Assembly (NCBI GenBank): GCA_046263755.1
Contig: JBJYZC010000001.1
Span: 62,001-126,000 of the forward strand
Direction of reading: 5' to 3'
DNA length: 64,000 nucleotides
Source: Lachnocurva sp029100405
GTDB taxonomy: Bacteria > Bacillota > Clostridia > Lachnospirales > Lachnospiraceae
The position numbers and the translations under genes were made by a program. Shown here piece after piece: positions 16,701-23,869 of the stretch. Position 1 is the stretch's first letter, and the number at the start of each line of letters is the position of its first letter. The notes below the pieces were generated by a model that ran no database searches, was not told the DNA's origin, and was given only the letters and a program-made list of their open reading frames with translations.

Positions 16701-17882
16701 ATGAACGAACTTGCTTTAAAATATGGTTGTAACCCCAATCAGAAGCCTTCCCGGATCTTCATGGAAGACGGATCGGATCTTCCGGTCAAGGTCTTAAACG
16801 GAAAGCCCGGATATATCAACTTCCTGGATGCCTTGAATGGCTGGCAGCTGGTTTCCGAACTGAAGAAGGCAACCGGATTACCTGCTGCCGCATCTTTCAA
16901 GCATGTTTCTCCGGCAGGCGCTGCGGTTGGTCTTCCTTTGACCGATATCGAGAAACATATCTACTGGGTGGACGATATGGATATGGAATTTACTCCTCTG
17001 GCAAATGCCTATGCCCGTGCAAGAGGCGCTGACCGGATGTCTTCTTTCGGTGACTTTATTTCGCTTTCCGATGTCTGTGATATTGCAACAGCTAAGATCA
17101 TCAAGCGGGAGACCAGTGACGGCGTTATAGCGCCGGGTTATGAGCCTGAGGCTCTTTCGATCTTAAAGTCAAAGAAGAAGGGGAATTACAATGTGATTGA
17201 GATCGACCCGACTTATGTCCCGGCTCCGATCGAGAAGAAGCAGGTCTTCGGCGTCACCTTCGAGCAGGGCAGAAATGAGCTTCATATCGGTCCGGATTTC
17301 TTCGACAACATTGTGACAGAGAACAAGGATCTGCCGGAAAGCGCTAAGATCGATCTGACCATCTCCATGATCACTTTGAAGTATACCCAGTCCAATTCCG
17401 TCTGCTATGTCAAAGGCGGCCAGGCGATCGGTATCGGAGCAGGCCAGCAGTCCCGGATCCACTGCACCCGTCTGGCCGGTGATAAGGCTGACAAGTGGTG
17501 GCTTCGTCAGGCGCCTGAGGTTTTGAATCTGCCCTTTAAACCGGAGATTCGCCGTGCTGACCGAGACAATGCGATCGATCTCTATACCGGTGAGGATTAT
17601 CAGGATGTCGTGGCTGACGGAAACTGGCAGAATTTCTTCACTGAGCAGCCCAAAGTCTTCACCCGCGAAGCAAGAAAAGCCTGGATCGAAAAGAATAGCG
17701 GCGTAAGCCTCGGCTCCGATGCCTTCTTCCCCTTTGGTGACAATATCGAGCGTGCCAGAAGAAGCGGTGTCCTCTATGTCGCACAGCCCGGCGGCTCCAT
17801 CCGTGACGATCATGTGATTAAGACCTGCAATAAGTACCACATGGTCATGGCCTTCACCGGGATCCGGCTTTTCCATCATTAA
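16701..17882 (+). CDS. AICAR formyltransferase (stand-alone PurH-type transformylase)
   Basis: Transfers the formyl group of 10-formyl-THF to AICAR, giving FAICAR. The 393-aa product corresponds only to the transformylase part of PurH: LKYGCNPNQKPSR at the N-terminus, the catalytic Lys-His pair in SFKHVSPAGAA, VCYVKGGQAIGIGAGQQSRIHCTRLAG, and the terminal DAFFPFGDNIERA...GVLYVAQPGGSIRDDHVI. The MGS-like cyclohydrolase domain that fills the first 190 or so residues of bifunctional PurH is absent and supplied by the preceding gene. GAAGGAAAAAAG lies before the ATG. It converges with tmcAL 3 nt beyond its stop, with no terminator visible between. Confidence 0.93.
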   Translation: MNELALKYGCNPNQKPSRIFMEDGSDLPVKVLNGKPGYINFLDALNGWQLVSELKKATGLPAAASFKHVSPAGAAVGLPLTDIEKHIYWVDDMDMEFTPLANAYARARGADRMSSFGDFISLSDVCDIATAKIIKRETSDGVIAPGYEPEALSILKSKKKGNYNVIEIDPTYVPAPIEKKQVFGVTFEQGRNELHIGPDFFDNIVTENKDLPESAKIDLTISMITLKYTQSNSVCYVKGGQAIGIGAGQQSRIHCTRLAGDKADKWWLRQAPEVLNLPFKPEIRRADRDNAIDLYTGEDYQDVVADGNWQNFFTEQPKVFTREARKAWIEKNSGVSLGSDAFFPFGDNIERARRSGVLYVAQPGGSIRDDHVIKTCNKYHMVMAFTGIRLFHH

Positions 17883-17885
17883 TTC

Positions 17886-19142
17886 TTACGGCTTGGGTAT
17901 CGGAAGAAACTTCCGTCTCATTTCCGATGGGAAATGCAGACCGGACTTTTCTTCCCGGATCATTCGGCAGATTTCACCGGCTCGTAAGTCTTCCTTTAGG
18001 ACTTTCCTTTGGCTTTCGGTCAATTTCTTCTGGTCGGAACCCGGATTAACGATGATGGGAAGCCCTTTTGTATGTGAATGGAGGTTCGACAGAAGCTCTC
18101 TGCCTTTTTCCGTAAACCCCAGTACATGAAAATAAGCGATCGAAGCATCATGATCTTCCGGGCCAAGATCCAGGATCATCCTGCAGAAGAGACGGCAGAT
18201 GTGGCTTCTTGTGATGTTCTTACTCTTTAAAGCATCGGCCCTCTCGTTAAAAGTCCCATATTGTAAGATTTCTTTTTGCAGGCGGTTTTGAAAATCGCCT
18301 GCATTTTCTATGGCTTTTTTTAAGGAATCTGCCATCAGAAGACGGTAATTCAGAAGTGATGACAGATCATCTGCAAAGAGAAGCGTTTTCTTTCTTTGCC
18401 CATCGAGGAGAGACCGGAGGCTGTCCTCCGGGAGGACTTTTGAAAGCTTGTTCTGAAAAGATGTGATAGAAAAAGGGCCTCTTTCATAAAAGCTCTTAGA
18501 AATCATTTTTCTAATGTAAGATGCAGAAGTTGTATCTCCCAGGATCTCCTGATCCAGATAGTCTGCTCCGATCCGCTTCATGGGACAAAATTCCATAGAG
18601 GAGTGGATCTTGTCCAAAGCCTTCCGATACTCAATGCCAAGGACGTCATTCGGCGAGAGAAGGAAATCATTAAGATGGTCTATCTTTCCGGCAAACTCTT
18701 CCTGAAGGGAAAGTGCTCTGGATTGTGGGTAGGAGAAGCCTTCTTTCAGATGCTTTTTAAGGGAAGCTTGATAGGAGGGCGGCTCTTTTTCAAGAATGTC
18801 TGCGACTTTTTGATAAAGTGCGGGATCCGGATAAGAGGCACCGAAGAGCAGGACATCTGCGCCTGCCGCATCCAAAAGCCTGACTCCGGCATTGGCAAAG
18901 CCCTCCGCGCTGGAGAGGACGGAGGAGACCGGAAGCTCGAGAACGAGATCCGCTCCATTTCGCAGGGCAGCGCCCGCCCTGCTGTACTTGTCAAGGATCG
19001 CCGGCTCACCTCTCTGAACGAAGTCTCCTGACATAGCGAGGATCACAGCATCGCAGCCTAAGACTTCCCGGGCATAGTCCAATTGTTTTTTATGACCATT
19101 ATGAAAAGGATTGTATTCACATATAATTCCGGCTGTTTTCAT
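17886..19142 (-). CDS. tmcAL: tRNA(Met) cytidine acetate ligase (TmcAL, YlbM family)
   Basis: Acetylates the wobble cytidine (ac4C34) of elongator tRNA-Met using acetate and ATP. The 418-aa protein begins TAGIICEYNPFHNGHKKQL, a nucleotidyltransferase HIGH-like motif, and has the family blocks VILAMSGDFVQRGEPAILDKYSRA and GADLVLELPV, then SPNDVLGIEYRKAL. In the minus direction AGGA lies 6 nt before the ATG. It points away from ackA; acetate kinase, acetate and this acetate-using enzyme being neighbours is common in Clostridia. Its own promoter is not clear, and the six-copy repeat (19206-19295) occupies the expected upstream region. Confidence 0.93.
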   Translation of the reverse strand: MKTAGIICEYNPFHNGHKKQLDYAREVLGCDAVILAMSGDFVQRGEPAILDKYSRAGAALRNGADLVLELPVSSVLSSAEGFANAGVRLLDAAGADVLLFGASYPDPALYQKVADILEKEPPSYQASLKKHLKEGFSYPQSRALSLQEEFAGKIDHLNDFLLSPNDVLGIEYRKALDKIHSSMEFCPMKRIGADYLDQEILGDTTSASYIRKMISKSFYERGPFSITSFQNKLSKVLPEDSLRSLLDGQRKKTLLFADDLSSLLNYRLLMADSLKKAIENAGDFQNRLQKEILQYGTFNERADALKSKNITRSHICRLFCRMILDLGPEDHDASIAYFHVLGFTEKGRELLSNLHSHTKGLPIIVNPGSDQKKLTESQRKVLKEDLRAGEICRMIREEKSGLHFPSEMRRKFLPIPKP

Positions 19143-19205
19143 ATGATTCCTGCTTTCTTTTACATTCGAAAGGATAGCTTTTTTGGGGGCCTAAGCTCCT
19201 GGTCT

Positions 19206-19295
19206 ATGATCGTAATTTTTATGATCGTAATTTTTATGATCGTAATTTATATGATCGTAATTTTTATGATCGTAATTTTTATGATTGTAATATTC
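19206..19295. repeat. Six tandem 15-bp repeats between tmcAL and ackA
   Basis: Unit ATGATCGTAATTTTT: copies 1, 2, 4 and 5 are exact, copy 3 has one change (ends TTTAT) and copy 6 is diverged (ATGATTGTAATATTC). There is no spacer DNA, so it is not a CRISPR array. It lies between the divergent genes tmcAL and ackA, about 30 bp upstream of the ackA -35 box. The remaining DNA from 19143 to 19517 holds the ackA promoter and leader, with no gene. Confidence 0.95.
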
Positions 19296-19323
19296 CATTT
19301 CGATTATTTATGATATTTCGAAC

Positions 19324-19352
19324 TTGTTCGGAAGCAACATTCGTCCTATAAT
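19324..19352 (+). promoter_or_regulatory. Promoter of ackA
   Basis: TTGTTC (19324-19329), 17-bp spacer, TATAAT (19347-19352). The predicted leader runs about 158 nt to the ackA ATG; I recognise no riboswitch in it. Confidence 0.7.
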
Positions 19353-19517
19353 AGTTTTGTATGACAAAATGTGGCGGTAGATCAGTATTCCTAATGCTTC
19401 CTGACATGATACTGCAAAAGCTGAGCTTCTACTTTCTATCTCATGTACTTCGTTGCATTATACTACAAATTCTGCCCATTTTCGTTCAAATCATTGTTGA
19501 GAAAGGAAAACAGAGAA

Positions 19518-20723
19518 ATGAAGATCTTAGTTATCAACTGTGGCAGTTCTTCCTTGAAATATCAGGTCATTGAGACTGAAACCGAAGAAGTCCTTGCCAA
19601 GGGTATCTGCGAGCGTATCGGCATCGGCGGTGTCCTGGAGTATACACCAAAGGGAGGAGAGAAGGAGATCACTGAGATGAATCTTCCGACTCACACCGAG
19701 GCTGTTGCGGCAGTTCTGAAGGCTCTGACCAACGAGAAGACGGGTGTATTAAAGAGCCTGGATGAGATCGAGGCCGTTGGCCATCGTGTCGTACATGGCG
19801 GAGAGGCTTTCTCGGAAGCTGCCCTGGTAACTGAGGTAATGATCAAGGCAGTAGAGGACTGCAACGATCTTGCTCCTCTTCATAATCCTGCGAATATCAT
19901 CGGTATCCGTTCCTGCCAGAAGGTCCTTCCGAATGTTCCTATGGTTGGCGTATTTGATACCGCATTCCATCAGACCATGCCGGCTAAGGCTTATCTCTAC
20001 GGTATTCCTTACAAATACTACACAGATTACAAGGTTCGTCGTTACGGCTTCCATGGAACCTCTCACCAGTTCGTTTCCAAGCGTGCAGCGGAACTGATCG
20101 GCAAACCTTACAATAACTCCAAGATCATTGTCTGCCATCTTGGAAATGGTGCATCCATCAGCGCTGTATTAAATGGTAAGTCCATTGATACTTCCATGGG
20201 TCTGACTCCTTTGGAAGGTCTGATGATGGGTACCCGGTCCGGAGATATTGATCCTTCTCTGGTTCAGTTCATTGCCAAGAAGGAAAATACCGATATCGAT
20301 GGAGTGATGGAGATCCTGAATAAGAAGTCCGGTGTTCTCGGTCTGTCCGGCATTTCTTCCGATTTCCGTGATATCACTGCAAAGATGGAAGCCGGCGATC
20401 AGCATGCCAAGGATACCCTGGAAGCTTATTCCTATCGTGTAGCTAAGTACATCGGAGCTTATATTGCAGCTATGCATGGTGTTGACTGTATCGTCTTCAC
20501 TGCAGGTGTCGGTGAGAACAATAAGTACATCCGTCGTATGGCGATCAGCTACTTCGATTATATGGGAATCAAGATGGATCCTGAGAGAAGTGAAGCCATC
20601 CGTTGTGAGAAGCTTCTTTCTACCGATGATTCGACCGTTCCGGTTTGGATGATCCCGACCAATGAAGAGCTTTCCATCGCCCGTCAGACAGTAGAAGTCC
20701 TGAAAGAAAACGGCATGGCCTAA
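19518..20723 (+). CDS. ackA: Acetate kinase
   Basis: Acetyl phosphate + ADP to acetate + ATP, the energy-yielding step of acetate fermentation. The 401-aa protein has both family signatures: MKILVINCGSSSLKYQ at the N-terminus, and YGFHGTSHQFV with catalytic His; also HLGNGASISAVLNGKSIDTSMGLTPLEGLMMGTRSGDIDP and VFTAGVGENN. I chose ATG 19518, which starts at the conserved motif after GAAAGGAAAA. Phosphotransacetylase (pta), the usual upstream neighbour, is not in this window; the 5' side is instead repeat DNA and divergent tmcAL. Confidence 0.98.
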   Translation: MKILVINCGSSSLKYQVIETETEEVLAKGICERIGIGGVLEYTPKGGEKEITEMNLPTHTEAVAAVLKALTNEKTGVLKSLDEIEAVGHRVVHGGEAFSEAALVTEVMIKAVEDCNDLAPLHNPANIIGIRSCQKVLPNVPMVGVFDTAFHQTMPAKAYLYGIPYKYYTDYKVRRYGFHGTSHQFVSKRAAELIGKPYNNSKIIVCHLGNGASISAVLNGKSIDTSMGLTPLEGLMMGTRSGDIDPSLVQFIAKKENTDIDGVMEILNKKSGVLGLSGISSDFRDITAKMEAGDQHAKDTLEAYSYRVAKYIGAYIAAMHGVDCIVFTAGVGENNKYIRRMAISYFDYMGIKMDPERSEAIRCEKLLSTDDSTVPVWMIPTNEELSIARQTVEVLKENGMA

Positions 20724-20750
20724 ATTTTTCTAATTATTCGATTTTTTCTG

Positions 20751-20779
20751 TTGACTTCATGCATTTGCATGGCTATAAT
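20751..20779 (+). promoter_or_regulatory. Promoter of yceD-rpmF with internal palindrome
   Basis: TTGACT (20751-20756), 17-bp spacer, TATAAT (20774-20779), near-consensus. The spacer contains CATGCATTTGCATG (20758-20771), 6-bp perfect arms with a 2-nt centre, so a repressor bound there would exclude RNA polymerase. Confidence 0.75.
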
Positions 20780-20804
20780 CAAAAAAGTGTGGATTGGAGA
20801 AAAC

Positions 20805-21329
20805 ATGCAACTGGATCTCTCAGATATTATTCATGAAAAGCAAAACGTTACTGTTTCGGCTCATCTGGATCATGATCAGATCAAGGTTCAAGGGATCTCT
20901 TATCCAATTGCAGAGAAGAAGCCATTTGATCTGTCTCTTTCCGCTGCAGATGGAAAGAAGCTGATGATTCAAGCAGAGACAGAAATCGGGACCATCATTC
21001 CTTGTGATCGATGCCTGACGGATGTTCCTGTAAGAATTTCTGCTGTAATAAATGTAGAGCTTTCACTCGAAGACGGGAAGCCCGATCATCTGACAGACGG
21101 CGAGGCAGTTAATTTCGTAGAAGGCAAAAGTCTGGATGTTGATCAAATGATCCTGGACGAAATTCTTCTTAACTGGCCAGCAAAAGTTCTCTGTAAGGAG
21201 GACTGCAAGGGACTTTGTCCCGTATGTGGTCAGAATCTTAATGAAAAGGACTGCGGCTGTGATCGTAAGGTCTTAGACCCGCGAATGGCTAAAGCCCTGG
21301 ACGTCTTCAATCAGTTTAAGGAGGTGTGA
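20805..21329 (+). CDS. yceD: YceD/DUF177 family protein
   Basis: The 174-aa member of the YceD (DUF177) family, whose genes sit beside rpmF across bacteria; in plants and some bacteria the family is linked to 23S rRNA processing, but the exact activity is not settled. Cysteines CDRCLTD (around residue 69) and CKEDCKGLCPVCGQNLNEKDCGC (around 130-152) suggest a bound metal. ATG 20805 has GGAG 5 nt upstream; earlier in-frame starts fall within the promoter. It overlaps functionally with rpmF, which starts 3 nt after its stop. Confidence 0.88.
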   Translation: MQLDLSDIIHEKQNVTVSAHLDHDQIKVQGISYPIAEKKPFDLSLSAADGKKLMIQAETEIGTIIPCDRCLTDVPVRISAVINVELSLEDGKPDHLTDGEAVNFVEGKSLDVDQMILDEILLNWPAKVLCKEDCKGLCPVCGQNLNEKDCGCDRKVLDPRMAKALDVFNQFKEV

Positions 21330-21332
21330 TCG

Positions 21333-21512
21333 ATGTCTATTTGTCCAAAGAACAAATCTTCCAAGGGAAGAAGAGACAGAAGAAGAGCAAACTGGAAAAT
21401 GAGCGCTCCGACTCTGGTTCGTTGCAGCAAGTGCGGCGCTTTAATGATGCCTCACAGAGTATGCAAGAACTGTGGCACATACAACAAGCGTGAGATCGTA
21501 TCTCAGGACTAA
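21333..21512 (+). CDS. rpmF: Ribosomal protein L32
   Basis: The 59-residue product begins MSICPKNKSSKGRRDRRRA, has the L32 WKMSAPTLVRCSKCGALMMPHRVCKNCG core with a four-Cys zinc ribbon (CxxC...CxxC), and ends KREIVSQD. AAGGAGG at 21318-21324 precedes the ATG with ideal spacing and lies inside the end of yceD. The C+ zinc-dependent form implies zinc availability; zinc-free C- paralogues exist in some genomes but none is here. Followed by a terminator. Confidence 0.97.
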   Translation: MSICPKNKSSKGRRDRRRANWKMSAPTLVRCSKCGALMMPHRVCKNCGTYNKREIVSQD

Positions 21513-21551
21513 TCTACTGTTGATGTGATACAGACAGATTCTCTGTAAAAT

Positions 21552-21597
21552 AATGACCGGCTGAAATCGAAATTGATTTCTCCCGGTCATTTTTTTA
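21552..21597 (+). terminator. Terminator after rpmF
   Basis: AATGACCGG (21552-21560) pairs with CCGGTCATT (21583-21591), with inner GAAATC/GATTTC; a run of seven or more Ts follows. Confidence 0.9.
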
Positions 21598-21715
21598 CCG
21601 AGCAGGCAGATTGACCGGGGAATTGGATTCGGACTTTTGACGGCTATTGATTCGAGGGATCGATTATAGTAAAATTTCTTGAATAAGGTGAAAGATTACA
21701 AAGGAGATATCTAGA

Positions 21716-22729
21716 ATGGAACCTGTTCGAGTTGCCTTGGATGTCATGGGCGGAGATTATGCGCCTGTCGAGCCTGTGAAAGGTGCAATCGATGCTTTGA
21801 AGAAGGAAAAACGACTCTATGTTCTTCTGGTAGGTGATGAGGCGCAGATTAAAAAGGTCTTGGATGAGACGGAGGGAGCAGCTCTTGTCAAGGATCGTTA
21901 TGAAATTATTCCCTCCAGCGAAGTCATTGAGACAGCGGAGCATCCGGTGCAGGCCATTACACATAAAAAGAATTCTTCCATGGTCCTTGCCATGAAAGCT
22001 GTGAAGGAAAAAAGAGCAGACGCTTTTGTTTCCGCCGGAAATTCCGGTGCTGTCCTGGTTGGCGGACAGACTGTGATCGGTCGTATCCGTGGCGTCAAGA
22101 GAGCGCCTTTTGCCCCTCTGATTCCAACGGAAAAGGGACCAAAGCTCTTACTGGACAGCGGTGCCAGTGTCGATGCCAAACCGGAATACCTCGTCCAATA
22201 TGCTAAGATGGGTTCTATCTATATGGAAGGAGTCATTGGAATCAAAAACCCCAGGGTCGGCCTTGTGAATATCGGAGCCGAGGAAGAGAAGGGAAATCAG
22301 CTGGTTCAAGAGACCTTTCCCCTTCTGAAAGAATGCAAGGACATTAACTTTATCGGCAGTGTAGAAGCCCGTGATATTCCGAGCGGATATGCAGATGTGA
22401 TCGTATGTGATGCCTTTGTCGGAAATGTGATCTTAAAGTTCTTTGAAGGGGTCGGAAAGACATTTTTATCGCTGATGAAAGAGGCTTTCCTGTCCAATCT
22501 GAGATCGAAGATCGGAGCCTTTCTGGTGATGCCGGCTTTAAAGTCCAGGCTTTCCGATTACGATGTAAAAAAGTATGGCGGAGCTCCTATGCTGGGATTA
22601 AAGGGACTTGTGGTGAAAACCCACGGAAGTGCGAAAGCAGTGGAGTTTTCCAACACATTACTGCAATGCCTTACATTTCACGATCAAAAAATCGGTGAGC
22701 ATATAGAAGAAGCCTTGCAAAAAAAGTAG
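21716..22729 (+). CDS. plsX: Phosphate acyltransferase PlsX
   Basis: Makes acyl phosphate from acyl-ACP, the first step of the PlsX/PlsY/PlsC route to phosphatidic acid. The 337-aa protein shows VALDVMGGDYAPVEPVKGA, the ALVSAGNSGAVLVGG-like FVSAGNSGAVLVGGQTVIGRI segment, and LDSGASVDAKPEYLVQYAKMG. AAGGAGATATCTAGA precedes the ATG. It leads plsX-acpP-rnc-smc-ftsY; its acyl-phosphate product is used by PlsY, encoded 15 kb downstream. No clear promoter was found in the 120 nt after the rpmF terminator. Confidence 0.97.
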   Translation: MEPVRVALDVMGGDYAPVEPVKGAIDALKKEKRLYVLLVGDEAQIKKVLDETEGAALVKDRYEIIPSSEVIETAEHPVQAITHKKNSSMVLAMKAVKEKRADAFVSAGNSGAVLVGGQTVIGRIRGVKRAPFAPLIPTEKGPKLLLDSGASVDAKPEYLVQYAKMGSIYMEGVIGIKNPRVGLVNIGAEEEKGNQLVQETFPLLKECKDINFIGSVEARDIPSGYADVIVCDAFVGNVILKFFEGVGKTFLSLMKEAFLSNLRSKIGAFLVMPALKSRLSDYDVKKYGGAPMLGLKGLVVKTHGSAKAVEFSNTLLQCLTFHDQKIGEHIEEALQKK

Positions 22730-22807
22730 TTTTTTTAGATGATGAATTGAGATATGAGGGCGGGCCTTTCGGGCCAATCAGTTTTTTAAGTGAGAGAGGA
22801 GAAAACA

Positions 22808-23038
22808 ATGGAATTCGATACTTTAAAGCAGATCATTGCTGAGGTTTTAGGTGTAGATCCGGACGAAATCAGCGAGGATACCACATTTACAGATGATCTC
22901 GGTGCAGATTCTCTGGATCTCTATCAGATCCTTCTGGAAGTCCAGGATCGTCTGGGTGTAGAAATCGATGAAGACAAGGTGCAGGATATTACTACGGTAG
23001 GTCAGGCACTCGAGATGATCGAAGATTCCAAAAACTAA
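22808..23038 (+). CDS. acpP: Acyl carrier protein
   Basis: Carries acyl chains on a 4'-phosphopantetheine arm in fatty acid synthesis. The 76-aa acidic protein has the attachment Ser35 in DDLGADSLDLYQILLEVQD; the usual DSLDxVEL reads DSLDLYQI here. GAGAGGAG precedes ATG 22808. The 78-nt gap from plsX includes a GGCC/GGCC hairpin followed by six Ts (22765-22787), which might partly attenuate. The next gene, rnc, follows a clearer terminator-like hairpin. Confidence 0.95.
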   Translation: MEFDTLKQIIAEVLGVDPDEISEDTTFTDDLGADSLDLYQILLEVQDRLGVEIDEDKVQDITTVGQALEMIEDSKN

Positions 23039-23061
23039 GTTATGCATAGATAACGAATTTT

Positions 23062-23109
23062 AGAAGCCCTTTCTCTATCCGGCTTTTGCCGGTTCGAAGG
23101 GGCTTCTTT
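23062..23109 (+). terminator. Terminator-like hairpin between acpP and rnc
   Basis: AGAAGCCC (23062-23069) pairs with GGGCTTCT (23100-23107), and an inner CCGGC/GCCGG hairpin stacks within. Only TTTG follows, so termination is probably partial. Confidence 0.55.
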
Positions 23110-23155
23110 GCGAGAAGAAAATTTTTATATAAATTTTTATAGGAAAGGAATGAAT

Positions 23156-23857
23156 ATGACAAGTAAAAATCCAAATTTGGAGGAGCTCGAAGAGAGGATC
23201 GGTTATCATTTTACCAATGAAAATCTCCTTCTCCAGGCTCTGACCCATTCATCCTATGCCAATGAGAACAGGATGAAGGCCTTATCCGACAATGAAAGAC
23301 TGGAATTCCTGGGTGATGCCGTCCTGGAACTGGTTTCAAGTGAGTTCCTATACCAGAATTACCCCAATGATCACGAAGGACAACTTTCGAAAATCCGGGC
23401 AAGTCTGGTATGCGAACCGACGCTTTCTTATTGTACGGAAGAGATGGATCTGGAGAAGTACATCCGTTTAAGCTTTGGAGAAGAGAAGACCGGCGGAAGA
23501 TCCAGAAAATCCATCCGGTCGGATGCCTTGGAGGCCGTGATCGGTGCCATGTATCTCGATGGAGGAATGGAGCCGGCCAGAGCTTTTATTCATCGCTTCA
23601 TTCTTACGGATATCGAACACAAGAAACTCTTTCATGATACGAAAACAGCTTTGCAGGAGATCGTACAGGCAAAACATACGGCTCCTTTGACCTATGAACT
23701 GATCAAGGAAGAGGGTCCGGACCACAATAAGACCTTTACCGTTCAGGCCAAGGTCGGGGATATCGTGATCGGAATCGGCTCCGGTCCTTCGAAGAAGAAG
23801 GCAGAGCAGGAAGCCGCCTATCAGGGGATCCTTTATGCAAAGAAGAATAAACAGTAA
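23156..23857 (+). CDS. rnc: Ribonuclease III
   Basis: Cleaves double-stranded RNA in rRNA maturation and mRNA decay. The 233-aa product has the RNase III signature NERLEFLGDAVLELVSSEFLY (catalytic Glu/Asp), DALEAVIGAMYLDGG with the second acidic pair, and a C-terminal dsRNA-binding domain (ALQEIVQAKHTAPLTYELIKEEGPDHNKTFTVQAKVGDIVIGIGSGPSKKKAEQEAA). I prefer ATG 23156, 6 nt after AAAGGA, to ATG 23150, which abuts it. The order acpP-rnc-smc-ftsY is that of most Firmicutes. Confidence 0.96.
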   Translation: MTSKNPNLEELEERIGYHFTNENLLLQALTHSSYANENRMKALSDNERLEFLGDAVLELVSSEFLYQNYPNDHEGQLSKIRASLVCEPTLSYCTEEMDLEKYIRLSFGEEKTGGRSRKSIRSDALEAVIGAMYLDGGMEPARAFIHRFILTDIEHKKLFHDTKTALQEIVQAKHTAPLTYELIKEEGPDHNKTFTVQAKVGDIVIGIGSGPSKKKAEQEAAYQGILYAKKNKQ

Positions 23858-23869
23858 CACGGGGGTTTC

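Noticed and set aside
19206..19295. Possible CRISPR array
   Set aside because: The units are contiguous 15-mers with no spacers, and no cas gene is present.
19083..19313. Open frame encoding repeated MIVIF
   Set aside because: It is produced only by the 15-bp repeats (a multiple of three, without stops) and overlaps the tmcAL start; it has no ribosome site and no family resemblance.
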